This document shows positions 1 to 8,972 of a stretch of DNA of 64,000 nucleotides, in pieces. A program made the position numbers and the translations under genes. The stretch's first letter is position 1. Each line of letters opens with the position of its first letter. This stretch comes from Blattamonas nauphoetae (taxonomy: Eukaryota > Preaxostyla > Oxymonadida). The DNA lies in the NCBI GenBank assembly GCA_033064195.1, contig JARBJD010000146.1:113276-177275 (forward strand), written 5' to 3'. The notes under the pieces are model-generated. The model made no database searches. It was not told the origin of the DNA and worked only from the letters and a program-made list of their open reading frames with translations.

Positions 1-3000
1 TTCTCGCCATCTGATCTGTTCCCTCCTCTGAACGAAAGCACTCCACAGCCAACCCCTTCGACCGCTCCCTATTTCTCCGCGTTTCCGTCGAGCAAAGAAA
101 AGTGTGATTTGACAGTTCAACACTTCAACCTTCCAACAGCGTTCATCAATCCACCGTGTCCATTCATCAGTTTGCCAGGTCATTCAATGTTCATGTCGCA
201 ACTTGCGTTCAAATCGTTTGCGCCGACACAGCAAGCAACGAGCGCTGGTTGCTCGATCTCTGAAGCGTTGATCTCGACATTGTTGGATCTGGTGTCGTCG
301 AAAGTGATGTTCCTCTGCATCCCAGCCCTGATGCTTCTCTACTCTCTCTCCACACTTTCACCTGTCTTCGCCCGAACTGCCGTTAAACAAGACGCCATCC
401 CTGACCTCCTCGTTCTCGTCGCAGACATCACAAAGTATCTCCGCGCCTACTCGTCCTTCTCCGACGAGCTTGTCCCTATCAGTCTGGACGTCCGAATTCC
501 CGGCTTCACGCCATCAGTGTTCACACTGTACACAATCAACCATCTTCCACAGAAGGGAGATGCCGAGGGAGTGGCCCCACAGGTGAGTTATCATGGAGAT
601 CCATCGACCCTGGCCCACATTCTTCTGGTTGCGATTAATACAATCATTGTGATTCTTCCGTACGCAACGTTCAATCAGATGAGAGGATACACGTCGAACA
701 TGATTGGAGTGGCATCGCTGCTGTCGTTTTTGTCGAAGAATTCGCTGTTCAATTTGATTCCTGACACAGTCCATCATCAGCAAAGGGATCAATCGAACGA
801 ATACCAATCACAAGTTCATTCCATCTCCGTCCCAACATTCATGGCATCGTCATACACGCACAGTGCCCATCGCATTCACGACGAGACGAAATCGACGTCA
901 GTCCACCCCATCCAACTCCTCGCGTCTCCAGCGCCCTTCCGAAAGACGACAGTGACAATGACAGATCTGCTTCACTCGTGTTTTGTGCTGATCAGCGAGA
1001 CGATGATGCTTCTCCCACGAGCGTCCCGCCTCTCGTTCTTCTTCGCGTCGCTCAGCCTCAGCACACTTCCATCTCAAAACGACCAAATCCCTCCTCCGCC
1101 AACCGAACCCCCACAAACCATCACAACTGTCACAAACCAGAAACAGAAGAAGAAGAAACCGACGATGGTTCAGGAGGCAGTATCATTGTGTGATTTGGCC
1201 TGCTCAATGTTGAACTCGAGCCAGCCTCTTCTCATCAAGAGAGACGCTCTTGTTCTTCTCCTCTTTGGAACAGACGCTTTTGCAGATGCTCACACACTCG
1301 CAGAATTCGTCAAAGTTCACCCTGTTGTGGTTTCAGCGCTTATCAAACACATAATCTCGGCTCTCCTCGCCTTCCTCCAAACACCCGACCAAAACAAAAG
1401 CGATCTCTGCGTGTTTGTCCTTCTCATCCTCGCGAATTGTCTGTTGTATTCGCTTTACACAAACGCCATCGACTCCGTCGCTCTGTTCCCTCCCAACGGA
1501 ACACCAGCGGAAGGTGCTGTTTCGTCCATCTTCAGCGACACCAGCCTTATCCGCCTCATCTTCTCTGCGGCCAAGAAAGCCACGCAGGACGATGCGAGAG
1601 GAGGTGGTGGAGTTCTGTGTTGTGTATTCGCGTTTGGGAATGATGAACAGATGCAATTGTTAGCGAATGATGGAGCTCTGAAGACCCTCATCGCGTATTG
1701 TCGAATTATTCTGACGGAATACGAAATGGAGAGGTCGGACTCGTTTTCGTCGAAGTCGACAACGAAAGATCATGTTTTGGAGAGATTTGTGGAAAAGAAG
1801 AGAGACTTGGCAATGCGGAAGGTCCAACAGAAAAGCGAAGACGATCCAGACATGCTCATCACACCTCCAACACAGCCCTCAATCGGCTCCACACACAACT
1901 CGATCTTCAACCCCCTTCTGACAACTGAAGAGTGTGGAAGTCTGTGGCAATACGAAGTCCCTCATGATTGTCCAGTCACCTCTCGATCACACGCACTCTC
2001 TCCGCAGAAAGATGGAAGAGACAATTTCAAACGATTGCCTCTTTCACAGCCGAATCGTCTTCTTCTCTTGTTCACACTCCTCGGACTCCAGAGAGCTGTT
2101 GAGCATCGCATCGTGAAGGGTGATGGAGTGTGTGATCTGTTCGGGATCAGCAAGGAAGCACGGAACAACCCAGGCCCAATCACGAAACTGCTCACTCCAA
2201 CTTCAGTTTTCTCGTCGCTGATGAGCACAAGAGTGATCTGGAAGAATGAAATTGCCGCTAAAACAGAGCCGAGTGTTTGTGATCAGCCGATGGACGTGAC
2301 GAATGAGATGCTGCTCACAGCGACGGATGGATTATTGGCAGCTGTGCAGAACGAGATTGTGAGGGAGAAGAGAAAGACGAGTGAGAAACAGAAAGAGAAA
2401 GAGAAGGCAAGGAAAGCAAGAGAGGAGAAGCAGAAAGAAGAGGAAGAAGTCCTCCGAAAACGAGAGGAAAAGAAGAAAGAGAAAGAAGAAGAGAAGAAGC
2501 GACAAAAGCGAGAGAAAAGACATCTCAACAAACAGCGAAAGTTGGAAGAAGAGAAGATGAGAGAAGAGGAAGAACAGAAGCGCTCGTCGGAGGAGGTTCT
2601 GATGACGATTGAGGATCAGCTCGGACATGCCATGCAAGTTGAAGACCTCGCGAAATGGAAAAAGCAAGAAGAGGAGAGGAGGAAGAGGGAGATCGCTGAA
2701 AGAGCGAGGAAGGAGGAGGAAGCGAGAAGGATGATGAAAGAGGAAGATGTGATGGCAGAGAAAGTGATGGCGATGGTGTTGGAAGAGGAGCGAGTCGAAA
2801 AGATTCGAAGACAGAAGGAAGAAGAGCAAAGGAAGAAGCAAGAAGAGAAGGAGAGACAAATCAAACTGGAAGAGGAGTTAAGAATGAAAAGAGAGAAAGA
2901 GAGACTTCAGAAAGAAGAGGAAGAGAAGCGAAAGAAGGAAGAAGAAACCAGACTTTTAAATCAACAAGAAGAGATTCAACCAAAACATGAAGAAACAGAA

Positions 3001-4479
3001 GAACGCACCCAAGAGAATCAACCACTTCTTCCACAAAACCCTCTCCATCATCCAAAACACTCTAACACCAATAAGACTAAAACAGACTCTGAAACAAAAC
3101 CCAGCGACACACTCCACACTCCTCGTCATTCGGTCCTCCGCACGTCGCCAACAACACCACTCAACAACAACCACACCCTCTTCAACCCTCCTGACCCGTC
3201 ATCATCTCCATTCTTTGGACATCCTCCAAATTGGATGCCCGGAGTGGGTCACGTGAAGGAGGATGGAGGAGAAGATGAGGACTCAATTGTGTTTGGGCAT
3301 GAGAATGAGGAGAGTCATAACAAACACCATTCAACATTTGGAGTGGCTGACACCCTCTCTCCGTTCAGTGTACCACCATTCTCAATCGACCATTCTCGTC
3401 TCTCTCCATCATTCGACATGTTCGACCCTTCTCCATTTGGCGTCACAAACTTCTACAACGATCCCTTTATCCACCCAGCTCCCATCCGAACGGAGTCACC
3501 CGCTCCGACCCAACCTGCTCTTCTGTTCTCATCTCCTCCTCAGCATAGTGAGCACCAGTCATCTGGACCTTTGTCTAACTCTCCTCCTTTCCTTCATACG
3601 CCTCGCTTTATCTCGCCGACATCGCCTCCGTCTCATTGTGCATCCCCTCCCCTCAATCTGAACTCGCCTCCCCTCTCCATCTCTCCCGAACAGGAGAACA
3701 TGTATCAGCTTCTCGCATCTGACGAAAAAACACAAGAACAGAATGAAGAAAGATCAACAGTGACTTCACCAACGCCTCGTCGTCGCCGAAAGGTGCAGGA
3801 AAAGATGACATTATCTGAATTTGTGCAAAGAAACGAACCAGAACAACCACAGACGGAGACGGAATACAAAAACATGTTCAAAAACGTGAATGTCTCAGCG
3901 ATTAAACCGTTCGTCCCTCTTTCCAGTTCGAAGGAGAAATCACTGGACTCACAATCAGCTCTGAGGGATCAGGAGAAAGAAGGGAAAAAGAAAAGAAGGA
4001 AGGAACGCAAAACAAAGCCGAAACCGACAACACAAGAGCCGATCCGATCAAAGCCTCCATCCACCGACGACACTGTCACTGTGACAACCGAAGAACCGAT
4101 ATTAAACGACACGCTCATCACACAGGAAGCACGAATGAATTGGTGTCTGACCGATTTTATCGGGACTTTGTTTGATAAGGTGTATCGACATGAAATATCG
4201 CCTCAGACAGCATCCGATCTTCTCCTCCCATTCCAACCAATCATGACTCCAACACACTTCACTCAACAACACGCCAGCGTGGCTCACTCTCAGACAATCA
4301 ATCAACAACTCCAAGCTTCATATCTTCTTTCACACCGCCAACACCATCCACACTCGCAGGAACCGCAACATCAACCACACACACCCCTCGATCAACCCAA
4401 AAGACCAACCAGCAATGGACAGACTACAGGACCACAGAGCCCACCATTTCGGGGTAATCAGTCACCCCCAAGCTCTTAA
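1..4479 (+). CDS. Large coiled-coil protein, 5' end outside the window
   Basis: The frame is open from base 1 to the TAA at 4477-4479, so this is the last 1492 codons of a longer protein. The first TTG/ATG codons inside the window are probably not the start, because the frame stays open upstream of them. The N-terminal half (to about base 2300) looks helical and hydrophobic, with Leu-rich segments resembling an armadillo/HEAT-like solenoid, but no family is recognised. Bases 2350-2960 encode a long Lys/Glu/Arg-rich charged stretch expected to form a coiled coil. The C-terminal third is rich in Pro, Ser, Thr and Gln and probably disordered. No membrane segment or catalytic motif is seen. A cytoskeletal or scaffolding role is possible but only a guess. 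Confidence 0.8.
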   Translation, partial: FSPSDLFPPLNESTPQPTPSTAPYFSAFPSSKEKCDLTVQHFNLPTAFINPPCPFISLPGHSMFMSQLAFKSFAPTQQATSAGCSISEALISTLLDLVSSKVMFLCIPALMLLYSLSTLSPVFARTAVKQDAIPDLLVLVADITKYLRAYSSFSDELVPISLDVRIPGFTPSVFTLYTINHLPQKGDAEGVAPQVSYHGDPSTLAHILLVAINTIIVILPYATFNQMRGYTSNMIGVASLLSFLSKNSLFNLIPDTVHHQQRDQSNEYQSQVHSISVPTFMASSYTHSAHRIHDETKSTSVHPIQLLASPAPFRKTTVTMTDLLHSCFVLISETMMLLPRASRLSFFFASLSLSTLPSQNDQIPPPPTEPPQTITTVTNQKQKKKKPTMVQEAVSLCDLACSMLNSSQPLLIKRDALVLLLFGTDAFADAHTLAEFVKVHPVVVSALIKHIISALLAFLQTPDQNKSDLCVFVLLILANCLLYSLYTNAIDSVALFPPNGTPAEGAVSSIFSDTSLIRLIFSAAKKATQDDARGGGGVLCCVFAFGNDEQMQLLANDGALKTLIAYCRIILTEYEMERSDSFSSKSTTKDHVLERFVEKKRDLAMRKVQQKSEDDPDMLITPPTQPSIGSTHNSIFNPLLTTEECGSLWQYEVPHDCPVTSRSHALSPQKDGRDNFKRLPLSQPNRLLLLFTLLGLQRAVEHRIVKGDGVCDLFGISKEARNNPGPITKLLTPTSVFSSLMSTRVIWKNEIAAKTEPSVCDQPMDVTNEMLLTATDGLLAAVQNEIVREKRKTSEKQKEKEKARKAREEKQKEEEEVLRKREEKKKEKEEEKKRQKREKRHLNKQRKLEEEKMREEEEQKRSSEEVLMTIEDQLGHAMQVEDLAKWKKQEEERRKREIAERARKEEEARRMMKEEDVMAEKVMAMVLEEERVEKIRRQKEEEQRKKQEEKERQIKLEEELRMKREKERLQKEEEEKRKKEEETRLLNQQEEIQPKHEETEERTQENQPLLPQNPLHHPKHSNTNKTKTDSETKPSDTLHTPRHSVLRTSPTTPLNNNHTLFNPPDPSSSPFFGHPPNWMPGVGHVKEDGGEDEDSIVFGHENEESHNKHHSTFGVADTLSPFSVPPFSIDHSRLSPSFDMFDPSPFGVTNFYNDPFIHPAPIRTESPAPTQPALLFSSPPQHSEHQSSGPLSNSPPFLHTPRFISPTSPPSHCASPPLNLNSPPLSISPEQENMYQLLASDEKTQEQNEERSTVTSPTPRRRRKVQEKMTLSEFVQRNEPEQPQTETEYKNMFKNVNVSAIKPFVPLSSSKEKSLDSQSALRDQEKEGKKKRRKERKTKPKPTTQEPIRSKPPSTDDTVTVTTEEPILNDTLITQEARMNWCLTDFIGTLFDKVYRHEISPQTASDLLLPFQPIMTPTHFTQQHASVAHSQTINQQLQASYLLSHRQHHPHSQEPQHQPHTPLDQPKRPTSNGQTTGPQSPPFRGNQSPPSS

Positions 4480-4800
4480 GATGAGAATTCGATGAATGTA
4501 AGGAAGTAATTCTCATCATTTGACATGTTTGGTGATCGAAGAGGAATCGAATCAGATTTCTCAATTGTATCACAGATAACATGAAAAACATAACCAAATG
4601 CAGCGTTTTTATAAAATATCACAGAGAAATCAGACAAGGAAAATGGGGGTTGTCTTCAGAAAGAATGGCATACCCATATTTTGAAAGGGAGACGTTGTCA
4701 TGCTTAATTTGGACATTCGAAAATTGGCTCAACATTAATTCGTCACGTCATCACCAATTAAAATTTTCGGAACGCGCCGCCAATCAGTACCCCTCCACGC
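4480..4800. other. Intergenic region with no recognised feature
   Basis: This 321-bp spacer lies between two plus-strand genes. It is AT-richer than the flanking coding DNA. A 108-codon open frame (4581-4907) overlaps the cyclin start in another frame and does not look like protein. It probably holds the 3' end of the upstream transcript and the promoter of the cyclin gene. Confidence 0.4.
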
Positions 4801-5526
4801 ATGCAATCCCCCCCTGTCCCAACACAACCCTCCAGCCTCCGCCCACGTCCTCCCCGCTCTCTCGGATCCTCTGCCAAGTCAACCCCAAAACGCCCAAGCA
4901 AACATGATGCCCTCCCTGCCGTCTATCCCACCTGTCCTCCAATGCCCCCTAATCATCCTGTCCATCAACCCGAGCGTATTGATCGAACGGTGCAGAAGTT
5001 GACCAAAAACTTTCTCACACCTTTTCTGTACTCAAAGCCAACAGGCTCCATTCCTCCGGAAGTCTCCGGCGAGGCAACACCTCTTTGCGAGGAATGTTAT
5101 ACCCGTCTGGCGAAACTTCCGCTGTTTCAGTGTGCCCAGTTAAACCCAATGATGCCCCAGAACGAATTTGACGGCTTTGTTGGTCAGATGCTTGCAGTTC
5201 TGTCTTCTGCTTTCCGGATTCGGAGAGTTGAGCTCTTGAGCGGAGTCGTGATATACGAAGATATCTGCAATACCCATTGGAATCACCAGTATTTCAACCT
5301 GATCCGGAACAACCTACACGCGACTCTTCTTGTGTGTGTCATGCTATCACACAAGTTCTCCTGTGATACACCTATAAGAAATGAATGCTTTGCGTCATCG
5401 TTCGGTGTTCCTCTGTTCCTCCTCAACGAATTGGAGTTGGGAGTCTTGGAACTCCGCCGCTTCAACATCAATGTGTCCAGGAATCAGTACTTAGAGATCG
5501 CAACCCGACTGCAAGTCACTCCGTAG
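4801..5526 (+). CDS. Cyclin, PHO80/cyclin-Y type
   Basis: A 241-aa single-exon protein. Residues 1-75 are Pro-rich and variable. Residues 110-235 match the cyclin box of PHO80/Pcl/cyclin-Y proteins: a helix around FNLIRNNLHATLLVCVMLSHKF corresponds in position to the A(L)(L)LAHKF helix of the family, followed by a Cys/Asp turn, FGVPLFLLNELELGVLELRRFNINVS equivalents and a terminal YLEIATRL helix. Such cyclins bind and activate PHO85/CDK5-like kinases. The ATG at 4801 is the first in frame, and the conserved box begins well downstream, so the exact start is not critical. Oxymonads and other anaerobic protists commonly have many such cyclins. The partner kinase is not in this window. Confidence 0.85.
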   Translation: MQSPPVPTQPSSLRPRPPRSLGSSAKSTPKRPSKHDALPAVYPTCPPMPPNHPVHQPERIDRTVQKLTKNFLTPFLYSKPTGSIPPEVSGEATPLCEECYTRLAKLPLFQCAQLNPMMPQNEFDGFVGQMLAVLSSAFRIRRVELLSGVVIYEDICNTHWNHQYFNLIRNNLHATLLVCVMLSHKFSCDTPIRNECFASSFGVPLFLLNELELGVLELRRFNINVSRNQYLEIATRLQVTP

Positions 5527-5974
5527 AAGACTGAAGACGGTCTCAAGGCAACCATTACTTAATTCAACGTCCATGCACCATCCCAAGGCTGTTCTGCGTT
5601 CTTATACTATTCTTTTCCTCAAGGCCGAGCCCCGATTCTTGATTATTCTCTCTCAACCAACATTGTCAGCAATTTCGTTCTCTTCCGTAGACCCAGCATT
5701 TCGTTTCATATCACGCTTGTATTTTGTCCCATACTCCGCTCCCACTTCTGTCCTGTAAAGTCAGCTCTTGAATTGTCTTTTTGAAAGGAAACAGAGTGAT
5801 GCATCTCAATCACCTTTGATCTCTCTATTATGATGAAATATTGAGTCATGTAACATCTTTTGAAACTAAGAGTCGTGTAAATCTGCAAATTAGAATGGTT
5901 ATATACCGCTTTTTACATCCAGTGAGATGTGAAATAAGACTCGTGGAAAAAAATCGCTGAAAAGAGTATGAAAA
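5527..5974. other. Convergent intergenic region, nothing recognised
   Basis: This spacer separates the plus-strand cyclin stop from the minus-strand ABC ATPase stop. It should carry both 3' ends. Only short shadow frames are present and no repeat, tRNA or transposon end was found. Confidence 0.4.
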
Positions 5975-7193
5975 CTATTCGGATTCCTCCTCCTGCTCAC
6001 GTTGAAGGAGTTCATCCTTGAGGTTGAGATACTTCGAGTATTTTACCTCGTTCAGTTTTGTTTGTCGAGTGTTGATGATCTGCTTCTTGATGGTCCCATC
6101 TTGAAGGTAAAAGATACGGTCTGCATAGCATTCAAGATCAGGATTGTGTGTAACCATGATACATGTTGTTCCTTGAAGGTTAATTTCCATGATAAGATCC
6201 ATAATCTGGATTGTATTCGACGTGTCCAGATCTCCAGTCGGTTCATCGAGAAGGAGAAGAGATGGAGAATTTGAGAGAGCTCGAGCAATAGTACTACACA
6301 AATACAAGTTATTGAATGGATATTGAAAGACATACACTCTTTGTTGTTCACCACCAGACAATTCAGATGGCTGTTGAGAGATGAAAGTTCAGATAATGAC
6401 GATAAAACGAGAAAAACAACAAAAACTGATCAAAGACAACATATATATTGGAATGATAATAACTCCGGAAAGATGAACGGGCTCATTTGCATACAAGATG
6501 CATGATTCGATCCTGAAGGCCTACAGACTTCAACAAATCAAGTGTCCGCTTTCTCCGCTGCTTCTTCGTCAGCTTTCCCAGAATTGTCATCGGAAGTTCA
6601 ACGTTTTCGAAGGCAGAAAGGGTTGCCAAGAGGTTGAATGTTTGGAAGACAAAACCTTGAAAGTTGAGAAAAAACAAGGAATACCGATGCTTTCAAGACG
6701 AAGTTGGGCAAGTTCAGAGTCAGTAGATTCGGAATCGATCTTTCTGTCAAATAAATACACCTGGCCACTTGTTGGCTTGTCAATGGTTCCAAGAATGTTC
6801 AACATGGTTGTTTTCCCACCTCCTGAGGGACCACGAATCTGCAGAATGGATCAAAATGAGATTGTAAAGGTTAGATAAGTTGAAGGATACCATGATGAAC
6901 TCTCCCTGATGGATTGAATAAAACTCCGAGTTTTCGTCTAGGCTGATGTTCTTCAGGGCAACAACAGTATCGTCACGTCCGCGGATGTTGTATGCTTTGC
7001 CGACGTTCCGAACTGTTACGACAGGAGATCCAAACTAATGATAAAGCGAATGTGTTTGGATTAAAACGGTGAAATTCAAATAGCATCATCAAACAGGTTT
7101 AACAGGAGTTGGGACATAATATGGGAGTGTAGGTGGTCGTTTAAGCTGACGATTGTCAGTATGAACGTCTTCATCGTCTTTCAGATGCGACAT
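5975..7193 (-). CDS. LolD/MacB/FtsE-type ABC transporter ATPase, six exons
   Basis: Predicted exons on the minus strand are 7193-7095, 7034-6891, 6838-6685, 6655-6495, 6370-6336 and 6293-5975 (912 nt, 303 aa), with introns of 60, 52, 29, 124 and 42 nt. The joined frame reads like a complete nucleotide-binding domain: Walker [17 protein letters not shown]-loop [10 protein letters not shown], signature LSGGEQQRV, Walker [13 protein letters not shown], and an H-loop MVTHNPD. The ENVELP motif and the missing membrane part fit the bacterial/archaeal LolD-MacB-FtsE class, which works with a separate membrane partner. An Asp/Glu-rich tail of about 40 residues is added. The start at 7193 (MSHLKDDED) is chosen because a possible earlier ATG at 7274 lies in duplicated flanking DNA. 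It runs in the same direction as, and 121 bp downstream of, the flavodoxin-ferredoxin gene. No membrane partner is visible here. Confidence 0.85.
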
Positions 7194-7240
7194 CCGTGGA
7201 AAATGACAATGAAGGGTCTGATCATGGACAATTTCTCCGT

Positions 7241-8400
7241 TCGTTTCCAGAAAACAATATACCCAAATTGTCATGGAGAAACATAGAGATCATGAATAAC
7301 CTTTGCTACATTCGTCACAAACAGAGAGCAACCACTACCACTGTTAGGACGAGTAGAATCGGAAATCCAAAAAGAAAGAATTCCAGGGGACGCTTGCCGA
7401 TAAAGTTCCGATGGAGAACAGCGATGGAACTTGGCGAACCATTGCTTTTCAGATGTGTTTGATTCATATCCCACGTGTATTGCTCTCTGAGCTCAGTTTT
7501 CAGTCGAGGAAAATTGATCGCTCGAGATGGGCAGCTGTTGAAGCACCTTCCGCAGAACTGGCACAGTGAACGATCCCACACGATTTTTCCAAAATCCGAG
7601 ATTGATAACGCGTTGTACGGGCACCTCGTCACACAAGTCGAGCATCGAGTGCAGCGAGCGTCCTCGATGTCCACGTCTCCAAAAATCGACCGTCCTATCG
7701 CTCGACTGCAGTTTTGTGATGGAATCTTCAGTCTGTGAGTCTTTATTTTTGTATGAGGAGAAAGACTTGAGACAAGATCATCACCAAAAGAAACAAGTTT
7801 AGCCAGTTCCTTCTCTCGAATCGCATCGACAGTGCCCATCCGGGGTTGAAGTGCAGGCGAGTTTTGAGGCGCTCTCATCGCAAAAGACCCCAAAAACTCC
7901 GCTGCATTCAGTCTCTTCTGCACGATTGTTGAAAGCGTCGTCAACGTCGATCCGAGCATGTCCCCATACGACGCAAATGTGAAATAACACCGGATATTCT
8001 GGAATATTTCCGGCGGAATGGTATTTTCCGAGAAAACAAGATCAACTCCGGGAGGAGCATCAAAGTAATTGCAGTAGCATCCGACGCCGATTCCATCTGC
8101 TTCGTGCAAGTCAGTGTGCAAAGCATGCAAATTAGGATGAGTCATGTGCACTCTGGAGTCGACTGTCACATTCGAGAGGACTTCTTTCAAGATAACAAAC
8201 CCATCGTGTTCCGTGCAGGTATGACCCTTGGACACGAGGATATCGCGAATTCGGGACGCCATGAACGCCGTAGTACCAGTATTTGAAAATGTTATGAAGA
8301 CGAAACGCATTGAAGGAGAATAGACTTCACGAACAACTTAGAAAAGAATATGGGTTCCTTCTGATCGACCAAATACTCCGAAAAATTGGTTGGTTTGATC
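7241..8400 (-). repeat. Segmental duplication, copy A (inverted relative to 22476-23636)
   Basis: About 1.16 kb, including the whole flavodoxin-ferredoxin gene, some 85 bp upstream and 74 bp downstream, recurs in opposite orientation at 22476-23636. Homology ends near CTGGAAACGA on one side and beyond TTTTTCGGAG on the other. Downstream sequence beyond the break is unrelated in the two places. Confidence 0.9.
7315..8310 (-). CDS. Flavodoxin-like plus 2[4Fe-4S] ferredoxin protein with C-terminal membrane anchor (EFR1-type), copy A
   Basis: A 331-aa intronless protein. Residues 1-130 resemble the flavodoxin-like domain of EFR1-type proteins, starting with the phosphate-binding loop FSNTGTT that would hold FMN. 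Residues 215-270 hold two bacterial-type [4Fe-4S] motifs, CTRCSTCVTRCP and CQFCGRCFNSCP, each in the order Cx2Cx2Cx3CP. The last 24 residues are hydrophobic (FFLFGFPILLVLTVVVVALCL) and end the protein, so it looks tail-anchored with the redox domains in the cytosol. Proteins of this architecture occur in anaerobic bacteria, archaea and protists; electron transfer is the expected role, the partners are unknown. Copy B at 22567 differs at only three residues (R20Q, a Glu/Asp change near residue 70, and a Leu/Gln change near residue 198). Confidence 0.9.
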   Translation of the reverse strand: MRFVFITFSNTGTTAFMASRIRDILVSKGHTCTEHDGFVILKEVLSNVTVDSRVHMTHPNLHALHTDLHEADGIGVGCYCNYFDAPPGVDLVFSENTIPPEIFQNIRCYFTFASYGDMLGSTLTTLSTIVQKRLNAAEFLGSFAMRAPQNSPALQPRMGTVDAIREKELAKLVSFGDDLVSSLSPHTKIKTHRLKIPSQNCSRAIGRSIFGDVDIEDARCTRCSTCVTRCPYNALSISDFGKIVWDRSLCQFCGRCFNSCPSRAINFPRLKTELREQYTWDMNQTHLKSNGSPSSIAVLHRNFIGKRPLEFFLFGFPILLVLTVVVVALCL

Positions 8401-8599
8401 TTCATTGTTCGATATTCATTCATCCTATTTGTATCGCTATTCATTTTATCGTCTCTTCACTCTCCCTTATCTCAGGATTATCCTTCAAGATTATGAAACA
8501 TCTCAACATCCATTTATTGAATGAGGGAAAGGGCTTCTCTTTTCCAGTCATCCATTCTCTCTTCATCTACAGAGTGTGGTGGAACCGATATGGTTCATT

Positions 8600-8910
8600 C
8601 TACACTTCTTGAGGAGATTGACACAGCAGCAGTCGACAGGTCGTCGCTTTGAACAGCACAACCCAATTCTGTGTCGCTCGACCAAAGTCCAGACAGTGCG
8701 GTTCACACGGCGAGTCAGACACCACTCGAACCGTCATCACACCCGTCGAAACGGCGATGTCCAAAATGTGTTTAGTGTGCTCGTTTGGATCTGAAAAAAG
8801 GCAAGAAGGTCGTCGAAGCGTTCGATCTGATTTTTCTCTGATGCCTCGACAAGTTGAGAATCAGGATTGCGTATTTCCGACGACTGAAGGAGAGAGGAAG
8901 CGGTTCTCAT
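8600..8910 (-). pseudogene. Small broken ORF of unknown function
   Basis: From an ATG at 8910 the minus strand reads MRTASSLLQSSEIRNPDSQL and continues as a hydrophilic helical segment to a T6 run near 8790. There the protein-like reading moves to another frame (SDPNEHTKHILDIAV and onward) and ends at a TAG at 8602-8600. One extra T would join the two parts into about 103 residues. This may be a real frameshift, a sequencing slip in a homopolymer, or an undetected splice using the TTTTTTCAG acceptor there. No family is recognised. Confidence 0.4.
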
Positions 8911-8972
8911 CGTTTGGTGAGTTGAGAGAGAATGTGTCGGATTAAGAATTAAGGGGGAATGATCTGACAAAT

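Noticed and set aside
2332-2859. Leu/Phe/Ser-rich minus-strand frame of 175 codons
   Set aside because: It is the antisense shadow of the Lys/Glu-rich coiled-coil segment of the plus-strand gene.
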